Source of the DNA: Steinernema hermaphroditum
Taxonomy: Eukaryota; Nematoda; Chromadorea; Rhabditida; Steinernematidae
Reading direction: 5' to 3'
Length of the DNA: 64,000 nucleotides
Assembly: GCA_030435675.1 (NCBI GenBank)
Contig: CM059621.1
Span: forward strand, 4,836,001 to 4,900,000
Shown here: in pieces, positions 47,401 through 58,039 of the stretch
How the letters are laid out: each line of letters begins with the position of its first letter
Position numbering within the stretch: position 1 is the first letter of the stretch
Made by a program: the position numbers and the translations under genes
Notes under the pieces: model-generated
Seen by the model: only the letters and a program-made list of their open reading frames with translations
The model's database searches: none
What the model was told of the DNA's origin: nothing

Positions 47401-50400
47401 CGCCACCGCCGCCTCTACGAAGAAAATCGTTAATTGAGGTGGCGTCGATGTGCTGAGGCTGCGAGTAACGAGGCGATCGACACCGTTTCTTCGCGACGTC
47501 TCGTGTTGCAATCGGCGTTGTTTATTGAGGCGTGCGGCGTGCGACCGGTTGCCGGACAGGTTGCGCCATCGGCGGCTGTTTTTTGCTTTGACGCTTACGA
47601 AATTAATGTGGTAACGGTGTGTTGTGGAGGTGGGGAAGGGTGTGGTGAAGGTTGGTGCAAGAGGCCTGCGGTTTGACTTTGTGCTTGATGGTGTTTTTGG
47701 TTTGATCTATAGATGCTATTTACATATGTATAGAACGAGAAAGCTGTGGTCTTTTTCGTATTCCAGTAGAAATTGTGGCCCTGTGGTTCACAACTGATTT
47801 TGTCATGGCATCAGTGACATCATAGAAGATCGAAAAAGGTCTGACTTCTATGTTTTCAAGTCACTTTTGAGAAGAACCGATAAATAGATAAATCGGTTGA
47901 CTACCTTTCGTTTGAAGGGCATGTGGGCATTGCTCTTTAATGGATGTGTTTGTTGATTTGATGTGACTTCAAAGGAAGTATTTACTGAGACAGTCACCGA
48001 AACCGGTTGGTAATGAATACGCTATATGTATGTCGTTTTAAGTTTGTGCGTTCGTTCCACCAGTTTAAGGTCCAGTCTGCATCGTGTAAAGACTGCTGCC
48101 CGCTACGCATAACGAAGCAGCCTATGTAGACTTTATTCCGAAATTTCGGCCAGCTTGGACAAACAGAGAAGTTTCATATCGTTAACAAAGCCTTTTAGTT
48201 GCCTAGGTTCTCAAATCCAACTTATATATGTTCCCCTGGCAAGTGCAACTTTGAGAGTGAAATTTTGTCAGATTTTTGCTGAATTTGTATTCACTAGATG
48301 GAGCCCATTTTCATAATGCACTTTACTGGCATCTTAAACTTAAAACGGTGACCCAAAAAGCATACTGTTTTTCAGGTCAGCGCTCCCTTTTGGAGTGTTA
48401 TCTAGGAAAAAATCGCTTGTTAACCTAAAACGGAAAACATCTTTTAGTTTCCGCTGCATACCTTTTCTATGGCTATCATCTGTGAAAAACGTACAGTTCA
48501 TTTCCGGACTCATTTTCTTTCATGTGTAAACCCGTCTTTCTTGATGAACTCTTCGATTTGTCAAGGTTACCCATGAATGAAAACGTCTCAATCAATGATG
48601 GTTTTAAGGGTTTGAACGACGCATGCCAAGGTCGAATGGTTTGGTTTATTATTTTAGACGTTTTTGACTTGTTTACCTTGCTCTGTTCTCTTTGACTTGT
48701 TCAACTCGAGGCTGAGTCTCCCAGTTTATTGCGATCCTCGCCTCTAACTTATATCCTTAGCTAGTCCTGCATCCACTTCTATCCTTAACTAGTCGATAAA
48801 CTGGCCCTTCCTCCCAGAAGTTGCCTATCAGTTACATAAACATAAATATTGACTACGTCTGATCCGAATCATAATTTAGCAAACAATTTCCTCCACTTCA
48901 GTTGCATTTAACCTGTTGGCATCGCGGCCTCGCACACTCCCCTACCCAAACAACAACTAATCATCACCATCAGTGATTCACTCACCAACTCACCCATCAT
49001 TACACTCACCAACTTCCTCCCCCTCCTTTACTCATATCGAAAAAAGTCACTTTTTCCGCCTGTAATTAATATCCGATCGGCCTTGTCCAAGTTCTTCATC
49101 TTTTCCGCCGACTCCCGCCTTCCGATCGGCTTGATTTATCGATGTGAGGGCGGAACGCGCGCAGCTACTTGCCGCTTCCAGGGGGGTGCGTCTCGCTTTC
49201 ACGCCCATTTGTTATTCCGTTCGCCGCGTCGTTCGTTCTCGCGATTGACTCTCGACTGTCTCCAGAGAGAGAGAAAAGAAGAAAAGACAAAGAGGACTGA
49301 TCTATTGACGGTTACTGTATGTGAGTTGTCGCGATGGAGCCGAAACGCCGAAGACATAAACGTATTTTTCGATGGACCAACAAGGTAACTGGGTCATAAA
49401 AACTGTTATTAACAATCAGACATCTCAAAACTGTTCTGAAATGAGCGAATCAAATCTATTCTCATACATGTGTTTTACTTAGTAATTTACTTTGCGATTG
49501 GTCTTTAGTGATCTTCGTCATTGCAACATATTGCATATTCATGATCATTAATGGAGTTGGTCTGTCGGGGCAATCGACTTAGAATCAATCCGATACTGTA
49601 CAGGGATTCGTCAAAATCGACTATAATTCATTGACGATTGCTGCAGAATCAAAATTGGTAGTGCCTTAACTCCCATACCAAATGTGTAGCTTCAAAGAGG
49701 TCCCATATGGACCTATTACTGCAGTAGTCATCCAGATTCGGCTGCTTTTAAAAGAAAAACACGGCTTGTTTATGCTTCCAATTCCCAAATATTGTTTGGG
49801 CAGATCGATTCCTCCCTTTCTGCAACCTCTAAACCCAAATCCAAACAATGAGTGCCCCTCTAATCGGCTATCACTTGCAGCGTTTGCGCACAGAGAACCG
49901 ACTCCTGCGTCAGCGAATCGACTATCTGGAACAGGAAAGCTCGGCGCTCGCCGACCGTCTGATCAGAGGTCAAGTAAACCTCGCGCAAGAGGCCGAGAAC
50001 TGCATCAGCATCTCACACGAGCTCCACCAGCTCCGTGACATCAACTCCGATGCGCACAGAAGGCTCGAAGATGCATATGAGACGATCAGAGAGCTGAGTT
50101 CGAGGAGAAAAGACGGTGATGCCGAGATTAATCACACCGGAATTCAGGTTTGTTGTTTACTTGTCCTTGAGTGTACATCGTTTCCGGCAAAATCCTGTCT
50201 TGAGTCATGTTGTTTTTGAGGAACTGCACTCGTAAATACTTAAATATATCAAAATAGTGATGTTTGATAGTATGTTTGCCTAGCACTGTAGTGGATGACT
50301 ACTTGCATGCCCAAAAACTGAGTGGTGCAAGCTTGGACATGTGATTAGTTAGGCGGTTTTTTACCAACAGACACTCAAAGGAAGACAAGAAAAGCCATTT

Positions 50401-52820
50401 GAGCGAAAAATGCAGCCATCACTTTGTTTGAGAGCACCTACTTCTGTCTCTCTACCAGCAGACACTCAAAGCCATAACTGTACAATCCCATTCTCTCCAG
50501 TCTCTTTAAAAAGAATTTTGCAGGTGGACGATACCACCATGATAGAGCACATCCACTCTCTGCAGGAAGAGCTCATCGACACGCATACCCGCGAAGCAGA
50601 TCTCGAAAACACCGTCCGAGAGCTGAAACTCCGCGTCACTGTAAGTGTTTTTCCGCTTTCGCGCATCACCCGCTCTCCTATTAATGACCATTTCGACCAA
50701 TTTGTCGCTGGCGATTAATTTCCTAGCCCCTCGGGAATCGATTGTTGCAAACGACGCACCGAATTATGTGCATACCCAATGACCAGCGCCGTTTAGGAAC
50801 TCGAACTGGCCAATAAGAGGCTAAAGGAGAGTCCACCCGATGACGGAATCGCCAGCCTCCAAGAGGAGCTTATCTCTGTGAAGATGCGCGAAGCGGAGGC
50901 GTCCCTCTCGCTTAAAGAGATGCGCCAGAAGCTGGCTGAGTTGGAACAGCAATGGGCGAAATACATCCACGCCAGGACGTTTGACGGACAGAACGCCGCT
51001 GCCCAGCACCTTCAGCACCCCACCTCCTTTGAGTCCATGCCGGAGATCAGTGCGGCTAACGGACAAAACCCGTCGCCTCCAGCATCGGCGCCTCAAACTG
51101 CGCGGGGAAGACTAGCCAAATTCACGGCCACGCTTATCGGCGCTGCCTCTGTGGACAATGGAGATGGCACTGGGTCCGAGGGAACCCTTTCCGCTCGGGA
51201 ACTTGAAGACCAGTTGATGGGAGTTAGGATCCGTGAAGCGGACGCTGTTGCCGAGCTGAAAGAGATGAGGCAGAAGGTGATGGAGTTGGAGACGCAGAAT
51301 CACGTGTGCACCAATCAGCTAAAAAGGCAAGATGACGAGGTCAAGAAGCTCCGGGAGCAGTTCGAACAGGGACAAGCGGTGAGTTGCGTTGTCTATCAAG
51401 GCAAAGGGTGAGCCTCACGTTTGAGTTGCTTTTGACTGCATATAGCAAGTTTTGCCAATGGGAAAATCCGATCGGCAGATATTCAGCCGTAGGGTATATG
51501 ATACAGAGATATCGCATTTCGTGTTATGACAAAACAATCTAAATTCCCTTTACGTCTAGTGTAATATTTGCAAAAAATGTAATGATAATTGATATCTTGA
51601 GCAAATTTTGAGCAGAAAGGACGACGGGCCATTGACCACATTGTAACATGTGTTCAAAGCAGAATCCAAAAAAAACTTAGGGACTATGTGGGATCTATTT
51701 GATTAACAGATAGAAGGAAAAGGCCTTGAGTAAACTTTGCAAAGTTGTTAGTCCAGAATTGGGTTCACAAAAGAAATGAAAAGATAAGAACGTCTGGCTG
51801 GTCGCACGCTATAAAAACGAAACGTAGTAATTGGTCTTTGTCGATGGTACTAGCACTTCTAAGGTGCCATTTTAAGATGGAACGAAAGGAGTCTGACTTT
51901 GCAGAGCAATTTTGGGGAAGAGAAATTCGACTTAAGAACAAAATCGGTAAGAGACAGAAAAATGTTCTGAGTGATTAACTTGGCATGTAGAGGTATAAAA
52001 AGCGAACGAAAGCATCTCAAAAAGATGAATAACAAAAATGTGGGTTTTCAAAATTAAGTTACGAAGGCTTTCATAATCCTTCAATCACTTGTTAGCCGTT
52101 TCAGAGCGAGAAAGTATTGTCCGAACAGCTGAAGGAGGAAAAGCGTAAATTGTTGGAAATGCAAAGCGAGCAGAAGGAGAAGAGCATGATGCAGAGGTTA
52201 AAATACAGCGAGGCCATGCAGACCGTTGCCGAGTTGAGGCAGCAGATTTCGCAAGTTGAGCTTAAGGTGCTTTTACTTTTCTTTTCTAGAAAAATTCAAG
52301 ATTCATTTTTAGAAAGCCGAGAAGTTGACCCACGATCTTCTGCACAAAGATAACCTCTCAGAACTTGATGATGACTCGGTAAGTATCTGTAAAATGGTAC
52401 TATGAAATCAGAGATTGTCGACGTAGCACATAAATGTTGCTCAGAATCTAGTCACTTTATGTCACCCAGATCGCCAGCTCAATACCATATTCATCATTCC
52501 AGATCTCTGGTGGTCACCAGCGCTCACACAGCAACGGCGACGCAGCATCACTCGCCTCCGAAGACATGTCTGCCCTCATCGCCGACGTGACCGTCAGAAT
52601 CCCATCGGACCTCCTCTTTGACGAAGGTCTCATGGGCGACGACGACGAAGAGGAGGACGACGACTCTTCGTCGAAGAAGGAACGCCGCCTCCGGTCGGCC
52701 GGTGCCCGCCAGAAGGACGACAAGAAGGCGTCCGTCGCGTCGAACATCATCAAGCAGGGAATAATCGCGGAGGACGGCAACGAGACGGCCGACAGCGGCC
52801 TGCAGCTTAGCGACAACTAA
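29460..52820 (+). CDS. tbc-11: EVI5-type Rab GTPase-activating protein (TBC domain plus coiled coil)
   Basis: Model join(29460..29584, 34185..34402, 40151..40253, 41989..42313, 42356..42523, 42567..42926, 43020..43117, 43167..43227, 49881..50147, 50524..50640, 50797..51378, 52105..52266, 52313..52378, 52503..52820), 2970 nt, 989 aa, all in phase. Ser/Thr/Pro-rich N-terminus (about 43-95). TBC domain about 212-432 with the arginine-finger motif IMRDIPR (259-265) and the glutamine-finger YCQ (299-301), both intact. A coiled coil from about 460 contains [13 protein letters not shown] and repeated [19 protein letters not shown] units. Acidic tail DDDEEEDDD near 927. Layout and sequence match EVI5/EVI5L, and C. 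elegans TBC-11 is the nematode member. EVI5 proteins bind Rab11 or act on Rab35/Rab10 in recycling and cytokinesis. The first exon is the least certain part. Confidence 0.93.
30620..30790 (-). repeat. Dispersed repeat family R3, copy d (in intron 1)
   Basis: Contains TGTTGCCCGTAATGATAGT, AGAAAGCCTGGAGTA and GCCGTAGTTCCA, shared with 62980-63020 and 3930-3965. On the minus strand it reads [10 protein letters not shown], like copy a. Confidence 0.5.
31711..32182 (+). pseudogene. Possible decayed coding remnant in intron 1
   Basis: An 87-codon open stretch (31711-31972) includes a hydrophobic run [17 protein letters not shown] and a regular helix-like segment [20 protein letters not shown], ending SKTVPN at TGA. 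A second frame (31949-32182) continues with [19 protein letters not shown]. Composition looks protein-like, but no start, splice sites or family could be found. It may be a frameshifted relic. Confidence 0.25.
34884..34904. repeat. Poly(T) run in intron 2
   Basis: About twenty consecutive T at the foot of an AT-rich stretch. No other feature attached. Confidence 0.8.
35096..35347. mobile_element. Foldback element in intron 2
   Basis: A left arm (about 35104-35192) and a right arm (35278-35347) are inverted around about 85 bp. Shared blocks are ACATGGACAG, TGATCGCGGCGG, AACTTCATGGACAG and TTGATTTTCATTTC. A further internal TCATGGACAGTC repeat occurs near 35219. Ends and target duplication unresolved. 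Confidence 0.65.
36476..37190. mobile_element. Foldback element with 14-bp tandem units and nested R2 core
   Basis: Arms at about 36476-36702 and 36923-37190 are inverted. Each arm has an outer tandem array of a 14-bp unit (CAAATCGTTCGCGG on the right, its complement on the left) and an inner unique block (CGGAACGAATTGCCTGGCGC, then AAAAAGAGGTCGAAAATTGG). The 220-bp centre holds R2 copy 3 (36735-36905). The arrays differ in unit number between arms. Confidence 0.8.
36735..36905 (-). repeat. Dispersed repeat family R2, copy 3
   Basis: Inverted relative to copies 1 and 2. Carries AGCGAGCCCGAAGGGCGAGCC, AGGACTATGCC and GGCTTGGCTTAGG. Its position between foldback arms shows either nesting or that R2 is the core of this element type. 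Confidence 0.65.
37671..37828. repeat. (ATCC)n microsatellite, 158 bp
   Basis: About 39 uninterrupted copies of the tetranucleotide CCAT/ATCC in intron 2 of the EVI5-type gene. The long Ser-Ile-His-Pro and Trp-Met-Asp-Gly ORFs over it are artefacts of the repeat. Confidence 0.98.
39895..40150 (+). promoter_or_regulatory. Possible internal promoter and alternative first exon of tbc-11
   Basis: A GC- and CT-rich block directly precedes exon 3. An ATG at 40129 begins MKLERVS and runs in frame straight through the exon 3 acceptor into GADTDC. A transcript started here would give an isoform lacking the first 114 residues but keeping the TBC domain. Promoter activity is inferred. Confidence 0.4.
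40499..40823. mobile_element. PIF/Harbinger-type MITE, 319 bp
   Basis: The element at 40502-40820 has termini AGGGCCATTTATAGTCTGCG and the inverse, with TIRs of about 48 bp that contain GACACAAAACCCC. It is flanked by TTA on both sides (40499-40501 and 40821-40823), the 3-bp target duplication of PIF/Harbinger. The interior holds a second palindrome around GCGCGACAGTCAACTT. It sits in intron 3 of the EVI5-type gene. Confidence 0.88.
41472..41799. repeat. Inverted repeat in intron 3
   Basis: CATGTTTCTGAGTGCGGTTC (from 41472) and GATAAAGTAC (from about 41518) recur inverted at 41757-41799, with about 240 bp between the arms. Probably an old foldback element. Confidence 0.6.
43228..49880. other. 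Intron 8 of tbc-11 (6.65 kb)
   Basis: The largest intron separates the TBC-domain exons from the coiled-coil exons. It contains a GC-rich block (about 47040-47660), a 10-C run (46580) and a 138-codon plus-strand frame (44398-44814) ending in a poly-Pro stretch, [11 protein letters not shown]. No splice sites join that frame to the gene. An ATG at 49848 reads in frame into exon 9 (see findings). Confidence 0.6.
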
Positions 52821-53582
52821 GAAGTGCCGGTTTCTATTTATTATTCTGTACATACGGTGTATCGTCTTGAATCTTTCCTATCACTTTGTGGCCTTTCGCG
52901 CGCTTCTTCGATGCAATATTTGCACAAAAAGACGCTCCCAATCGCTCGCTCAGATTCCCCAACAGATTTAAGATGAATTCGTTCCCTTTCGGTCATAATA
53001 CATGTTAGTAGGCGTTCGTTTGACAGTATTTTCTTTGCTGGCTGTTCTTCGTAATAACCCACATGGCACACAAGCAAATGTGATATGTAAGTACTTCTTT
53101 AAATGGCTGATTCTACGTTGTTTGAGTTCTATTTTGCGCAAAACAGCACAGGTGATTTTCTATTCTTCTTTCCAATTTTTGATTGAATCTTCGATTTAAT
53201 ACGGTATATGTATTTGTATCTTGAGAAGACCAATAAACGGATATACTGATTGGGTTGGATATTTGTAAATTTTGTAAATGATTCACATTGCAAACCAAGA
53301 AAGATATAGCGACACCTTCTGGCATCGTCCAGAGGGTCTTGACTCATGGCTCTTCGATTCCTTCTCTCTCGAAGACCCATGGGGCAAGACCCTCTGGACG
53401 AGAAGACCGCTAAGAACCGTGATCGAAGAGTCGCCATCGACGTATATCCAAAGAGAAAAGAGCGCTCAAGTGTGCATATCACCATATCGTCCATCTACCA
53501 CGAATTCGTTCATTGACAATAAATATCACAAAAAGACGCTTAAAAGTCTGTCGACAGTTTGACTGAAAGCTGGCTCTCGATC
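52821..53582. other. 3' flank of tbc-11 and hairpin
   Basis: Probable 3' UTR follows the stop at 52820; the first clear AATAAA is near 53233. The hairpin at 53326-53400 lies just beyond. Confidence 0.5.
53326..53400. ncRNA. 75-nt perfect-type hairpin, possible miRNA precursor
   Basis: The 5' arm 53326-53357 pairs with the 3' arm 53369-53400. The outer 15 bp (CGTCCAGAGGGTCTT) pair without error. The inner 17 bp have two mismatches and one G-T pair, and the loop is 11 nt (TTCCTTCTCTC). Size and pairing fit a microRNA precursor, but a tiny foldback transposon would look the same. Confidence 0.35.
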
Positions 53583-53835
53583 TTAGGTTTCTTGATTTGC
53601 AGTAAACAGTCTCCTAATGGCGACAACCGACCAGAGAATAAGCACTATAACACCGACGACAAGAAGGGCGATCACAAACGAAGTGATGGCAAGCACTATC
53701 TGTGATAATATCTCTATAAAGGATACGATATACTATTACTGACAAGGGATCCATACCTTCGGGTGTAAGGGTATGCGGTGTCACCACATCCATATTGCAG
53801 TTCATAATGCTTTCTAGTGGCTCTTTGGTGTCCAT
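53583..53835 (-). CDS. Small single-pass membrane protein, 70 aa
   Basis: Model complement(join(53583..53699, 53740..53835)), with a 40-nt intron (GTAATA...ATCACAG) in phase 0. The 32-residue N-terminus is polar and acidic with one Cys (MDTKEPLESIMNCNMDVV...). A 27-residue helix follows (IVLAITSFVIALLVVGVIVL), then a short basic tail VAIRRLFTANQET. A donor 19 nt upstream (GAAG|GTATGG) would change the frame and destroy the helix, so the model given is preferred. Convergent with the EVI5-type gene. Family unknown. Confidence 0.6.
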
Positions 53836-54317
53836 TATACCGACATCCGGGGCGTAGTGCCCAACTCATGAGCATCACAAATCACACCTATGTCCCCGGT
53901 TTAAATGTCACCATTATGAAAACGGAAAAAGCAAAAGAAGAAATCTCCGGAATTCATCGATCACCGGACTCGTTTCAAAGAAACACTTATGGTCGGACAC
54001 CATACTTCACACACACCAGACGACATAAAAGCTAGAATCCATTATCTCGTCATCATAACACGCTATTGACACAGATGTGGCATGAGGCCAAGTGAAGCCA
54101 AGAAATATGCTAGCTACGAGTCTTGATCGACCACGAAAAGATCTTATCTTTAGGTCCTACTCGGTCTTTATCCACTCCACCTAATCTTAGCCCGATCCGC
54201 AGCCTTCCCTTGTAAATAAAAGAAAACCTGCCGAACATTCAGATTGCTATGCTTCATAACAACAACAACATCAGTGGGATATATTAAATACGGTCACTCG
54301 GCTGAAGAGGTCCAGTT
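53836..54317. other. Intergenic, no supported gene
   Basis: Only short frames. Probably the shared flank between the membrane protein gene and the 3' end of the lysozyme gene. Confidence 0.4.
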
Positions 54318-55143
54318 TTAAGGATACCAGTTCAGATTGATCTCGACCCCGCAGGGACCTTTTTACTGCCGACGTATTGGTGAATATGAGGCTGCGTCCA
54401 TCCACCGAAAGGTTGAAACCCGTTGAAGTTCGCTTCACCGTTGTCGTTAGTCCACCATAGAGGATATTTACTCATGGCAGTCCAGTCGAGACCGACAATC
54501 TTCTCCCAGTTGTTATTGTTCGAGTAAATGCCCACTTTCACTTTCATTGCCTACCGTTCACCAGCCGGCAATTCACAATCTCAAGGGTTCAGGTCATACC
54601 TCGGCTTGAGTAACCATGTCTTCGATAAATCTGCGATTTTCTTCCTTGTTGCTTGGCCACTCTAGGATCTCGATGTCCATCCATAACATTCCAATTTCGG
54701 CTTTGTCTTCGCGAAGGCGGTTAACTGTCGCTTCCACCTAAGATTGGCATGTAAGTGGACATTGCGATGGATCACATACCTGATTCTTCGCAGGTGCACA
54801 CCCTGGTCGAAGACAGGGAAAGATGTACCCATCGGCATATTGAACGCCAGCTAAATTGTATTCTTATGAAACTCTTCTCAACCCTACACCAATACACTGT
54901 CGAGCACTTTTGATATTTTCGATTCCAACAATGTCAATTTTTCCGACGCTTTCCCAAACACGTGCAATGAAGAACTTGAAGTCGTTTTGAATGAGGCATC
55001 TGAAGGTTTTTCCTGTTACGCGCTGAATGGCGTCCAGGCCTGTGACGCAGAGAGTTTCCTTCACTAAGACCCCAAACAGAAAAATAACACTGAAAAAAAG
55101 GTATCAGAGGTGTAGGTGGTGTCACAACTTACGGGAATATCAT
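54318..55143 (-). CDS. GH25-type (protist-like) lysozyme with an apparent late frameshift
   Basis: Exons 55133-55143, 54896-55089, 54780-54850, 54600-54737 and 54318/54332-54550; introns 42-49 nt. Signal peptide [18 protein letters not shown], then GLDAIQ with the first catalytic Asp region, [20 protein letters not shown] with the catalytic DxE pair, [13 protein letters not shown] and [12 protein letters not shown]. Nematode GH25 lysozymes (C. elegans LYS type) digest bacterial peptidoglycan in the gut. The open frame ends [10 protein letters not shown] at 54332 (210 aa). The family's usual CG-V-E-I-N-L-N-W end is present one frame over (54318-54355), so one base appears to be lost, or two gained, near 54355. 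It could be a sequencing error or a mildly shortened protein. Confidence 0.82.
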
Positions 55144-55336
55144 GATCTCTCGCAATGATATTTATATCATTTATATGTACATTTTTATGGACAAAAAATC
55201 GGCAGTTTTCGATCATCCCTTTGTTATTCCCCAATAATGAGTGTTGTTTTTGTGTGCTAATGATGGCTCCAGCGGATGCATTTCCAAATACCTGTTCCCA
55301 GCCTCAATCCCTTGTGTTTCCTCAGTTATAAATATA

Positions 55337-55953
55337 AACCCGGCTACGCGCGAATTCGCGCCCTCCAGGTACTAAAAGCCAATTAGCCTGTGATTGGTGC
55401 TCATGGATAGGGCTGAAGTTGGGGCCAAAAAAACTGTAGCCCTGCGGGCGGCGAGAAACCATAGCCCTGCGGGCGGCAAGACACCATAGCCCTGCGGGAG
55501 GCAAGATTGGCGCTCATGCAAAAAGCTGAAGTTGGGGCCAAAAACTGTAGCCCTGCGGGCGGCGAGAAACCATAGCCCTGCGGGCGGCAAGACACCATAG
55601 CCCTGCGGGCGGCAAGATTGGCGCTCATGTAAATGGCTAAAGTGGGCGAAAAAATTGTAAAGTCTCAGGAAACTCGAACCGAAAACACTGCTGGTTACAA
55701 AATAGATAAAAAATCACTCAAAAACAGCAAAAAAACTCAAAGCCTAGCATCACCAGAGAGATAGTGGAAGTAGAGCACTATCATCTCAACTGTCTGTGTG
55801 GCTCATTGCGAACGTTCTCTGTTTGTAAGCGGGCGGTGTCGGGTTCGGTTCCCCTCGGGGTCCTTATTTTGTGTGGGTGTTTCCGCCGTGCGCACGGAAA
55901 AAAACACACACACACACAGACCAACGGACCCGTCGGTTCTCCATTTACATATA
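55337..55953 (+). mobile_element. SINE-like element B
   Basis: Same start (AACCCGGCTACGCGCGAATT) and end (ACCCGTCGGTTCTCCATTTA) as element A at 20685-21263, with the same tRNA-like A and B boxes near the 3' end. The tandem GCCCTGCGGGCGGCAAGA block differs in unit number. Target duplication not clear. Confidence 0.75.
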
Positions 55954-56324
55954 GGGGATTACTGAATGATCAAAAGGAAAAATGACAGTATGCCACTACT
56001 CTAGGCATCTAAATTGTCGGCCAAGGAGATTGGCAAAATTACAGTTCGGCAAACACAAATCATCCAACGTTTTCCTGGAGATCGTTTGCAGCGCATTAGA
56101 TTAAACTTTCCGTTTCGTGTCGCACAGCGGATAAAGTGAGGAAACCAACAGCTAGCGGTGATCGTAGACCTAATCAAATCGTATGGAAGACTGTTCTTTA
56201 ACTCCTGCACAAAATCCGATCACTCACTAACTTTTACCACAACGACCACCGTTAAGATGACCCTACATCAAACATCAATCTCAAAGCCAAAGCAAGATTT
56301 TCCGGCCTCAGTTACTATGACCGT

Positions 56325-56635
56325 TTAAGATGGATTGGTACCAGCGTATTCTAATTTTTCAAGTTCGGCTTTTTCGCGTTCGAGTACCCTGACATCTCTG
56401 CTAATCCATTCTTTCGGTGCTTAAAGAGATGAGACAAAAACGGATGTCATTGTAGTGTCCCTATAGAGTTGCACTGCCGCACAACCTTTTGCACTTTCTC
56501 AGTGGGTCCCAAGAAACCTAAAAAGCAATACCACAGCAGAGGAAAAACTGGTAGAAACTCTAATGAATAGATGTACAGATCAAATTTGGTAGAGTCCAAG
56601 TGTACCCAAAACAACATAGTATACTTTAGTATCAT
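56325..56635 (-). CDS. Small single-pass membrane protein, 70 aa
   Basis: Model complement(join(56325..56419, 56518..56635)). The 98-nt intron (GTTTCTTGG...CTTTAAG) is the only one that joins the membrane frame to the charged frame. N-terminus MILKYTMLFWVHLDSTKFDL, then a hydrophobic stretch LEFLPVFPLLWYCFL, then a highly charged helical tail (RDVRVLEREKAELEKLEYAG). Alternative splicing choices give a different, less natural tail. Family unknown. Confidence 0.45.
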
Positions 56636-57015
56636 TTATCAATGCAAGTTTATTCGGTCAAGTACTTGTGACCATTGGTCATGATTTCAGTGGTAATCGA
56701 TCAACACAACTGAATCATATGCTTCTGCCACTTCATGTTTTGAACAGAATCCTGTCGCAGGAACAAGAAGTATGGTGTGCCTGTCCACATGAGGCATTTA
56801 CGTGCTGATTGTGTACCGTGCTCGGCAGCCCTCTAAATATATTGCGTTTTTCAGTAAAGCATCAACTGTCAAACCTGATAGGGTTGCTCAGAACTTATGG
56901 CTCTGTAGATCGGGAAATATCCCGAAACAAGACAGTCGGCGAATAGAAGCAAGAAAAGAAGGCAAACAACGCGTGGCGTCATGACGCTTTTTCGAAGTGG
57001 CTCGCTAATTCACAG

Positions 57016-57276
57016 TTGTCGCGCTTAAATAACAACTCGAAATTGTGGGCGTTCATCGGAAGTACAGTGTCTATTAGGAAAGCCATTGATTTGAGCAGCT
57101 TCATCTATGATGCGGTGGAGAAGTACAGCAGATCAGCTTCCATTGGTCTCTTGTGGGCATCGATCAATCTAATCTTTGGCACATATGTATTCTTTGAAGT
57201 AAACGTTCATTCTTCTTACGAAAGACGCTGTATCTGGTTCTTTCGAACGCCTATTTTAGAACTCTCTTTAATTTGA
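57016..57276 (+). CDS. Possible exon with one or two membrane segments
   Basis: An open frame after a TTCACAG acceptor encodes KLWAFIGSTVSIRKAIDLSS and SIGLLWASINLIFGTYVFFE, ending ELSLI. It has no ATG near the start, so it would be an internal or last exon. No upstream exon was found. Family unknown. Confidence 0.25.
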   Translation: MSRLNNNSKLWAFIGSTVSIRKAIDLSSFIYDAVEKYSRSASIGLLWASINLIFGTYVFFEVNVHSSYERRCIWFFRTPILELSLI

Positions 57277-57314
57277 ACAAAATGTGAATCACAAAAAAAA
57301 CCATACGAAAAAAA

Positions 57315-57386
57315 TGCAACTTACAGGGATCGAACCTGCGACCTTCTGTTTACAAGACAGACGCTCTGCCACTGAGCTAAATTGGC
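57315..57386 (-). tRNA. tRNA-Thr (anticodon UGU), weak acceptor stem
   Basis: 72 nt with a full cloverleaf: D arm GCTC..GAGC, anticodon stem TCTGT/ACAGA with loop CTTGTAA (anticodon TGT), and T arm GCAGG-TTCGATC-CCTGT. No intron. The acceptor stem pairs GCCAATT with AAGTTGC and has two mismatches (positions 3 and 5). A seven-T run directly downstream fits RNA polymerase III termination. Internal A and B boxes are intact, so it is probably transcribed, but it may be a decaying copy. Confidence 0.85.
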
Positions 57387-58039
57387 TTTTCGGTCGATGG
57401 TTCGAATACTATAGTTCACATGCGAATACGGAAAGTCCGTAGGAATTGGCTGCTTTTAGATTTTAAAGAAGGCGCCCGGTTGGTACTTCATTGTCGCTGT
57501 CACCATTCGTCAAAATTCTCTGCCAATTCGAGTAAGGGCGTGTTATACGAGAACAAAACTGCGACTCAGAATATGGCTCAATATTTACCATCCTAGTATA
57601 GCAAAACAAAAAAAACAGATTTGTCACATCTTTTGAAAGTGATATGCATACTATGTCAAATTATGCTCTTCGAAGACACGACATTCACCGAACAGATATC
57701 GTTAACATCCACAAACATCAATGATTGTTTGACTGTACCACAGATACCACATGATTTGTTACGCAGTGTTGCGTCTGCCGCACAAGACTAATCTACTGCT
57801 TAAGCTGATTTACTAGACAAAAAGCGAAAACATGTGCGACGAGAAAAACAAACACGCTCTTTGACACTTTTAAAAGGTATAAAAGTTAAGGAATCACTGG
57901 ACATGGAGGACCTCTTGGAACCATGAACCTGGGAAGTATTTAGCGAAACCTTGGCAGTACTATTCATGGAATTACCGCCAACGTTCCTGTTGTGGATGGA
58001 ATTGTTAAAGAGCTTCCCGTTCAAGGCATTATCGCGATC
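57387..58039. other. Intergenic
   Basis: No supported gene except an upstream extension of the frame at 58040 (57900-58039), which carries an in-frame TAG. A TATAAAAG motif lies near 57879. Confidence 0.4.
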
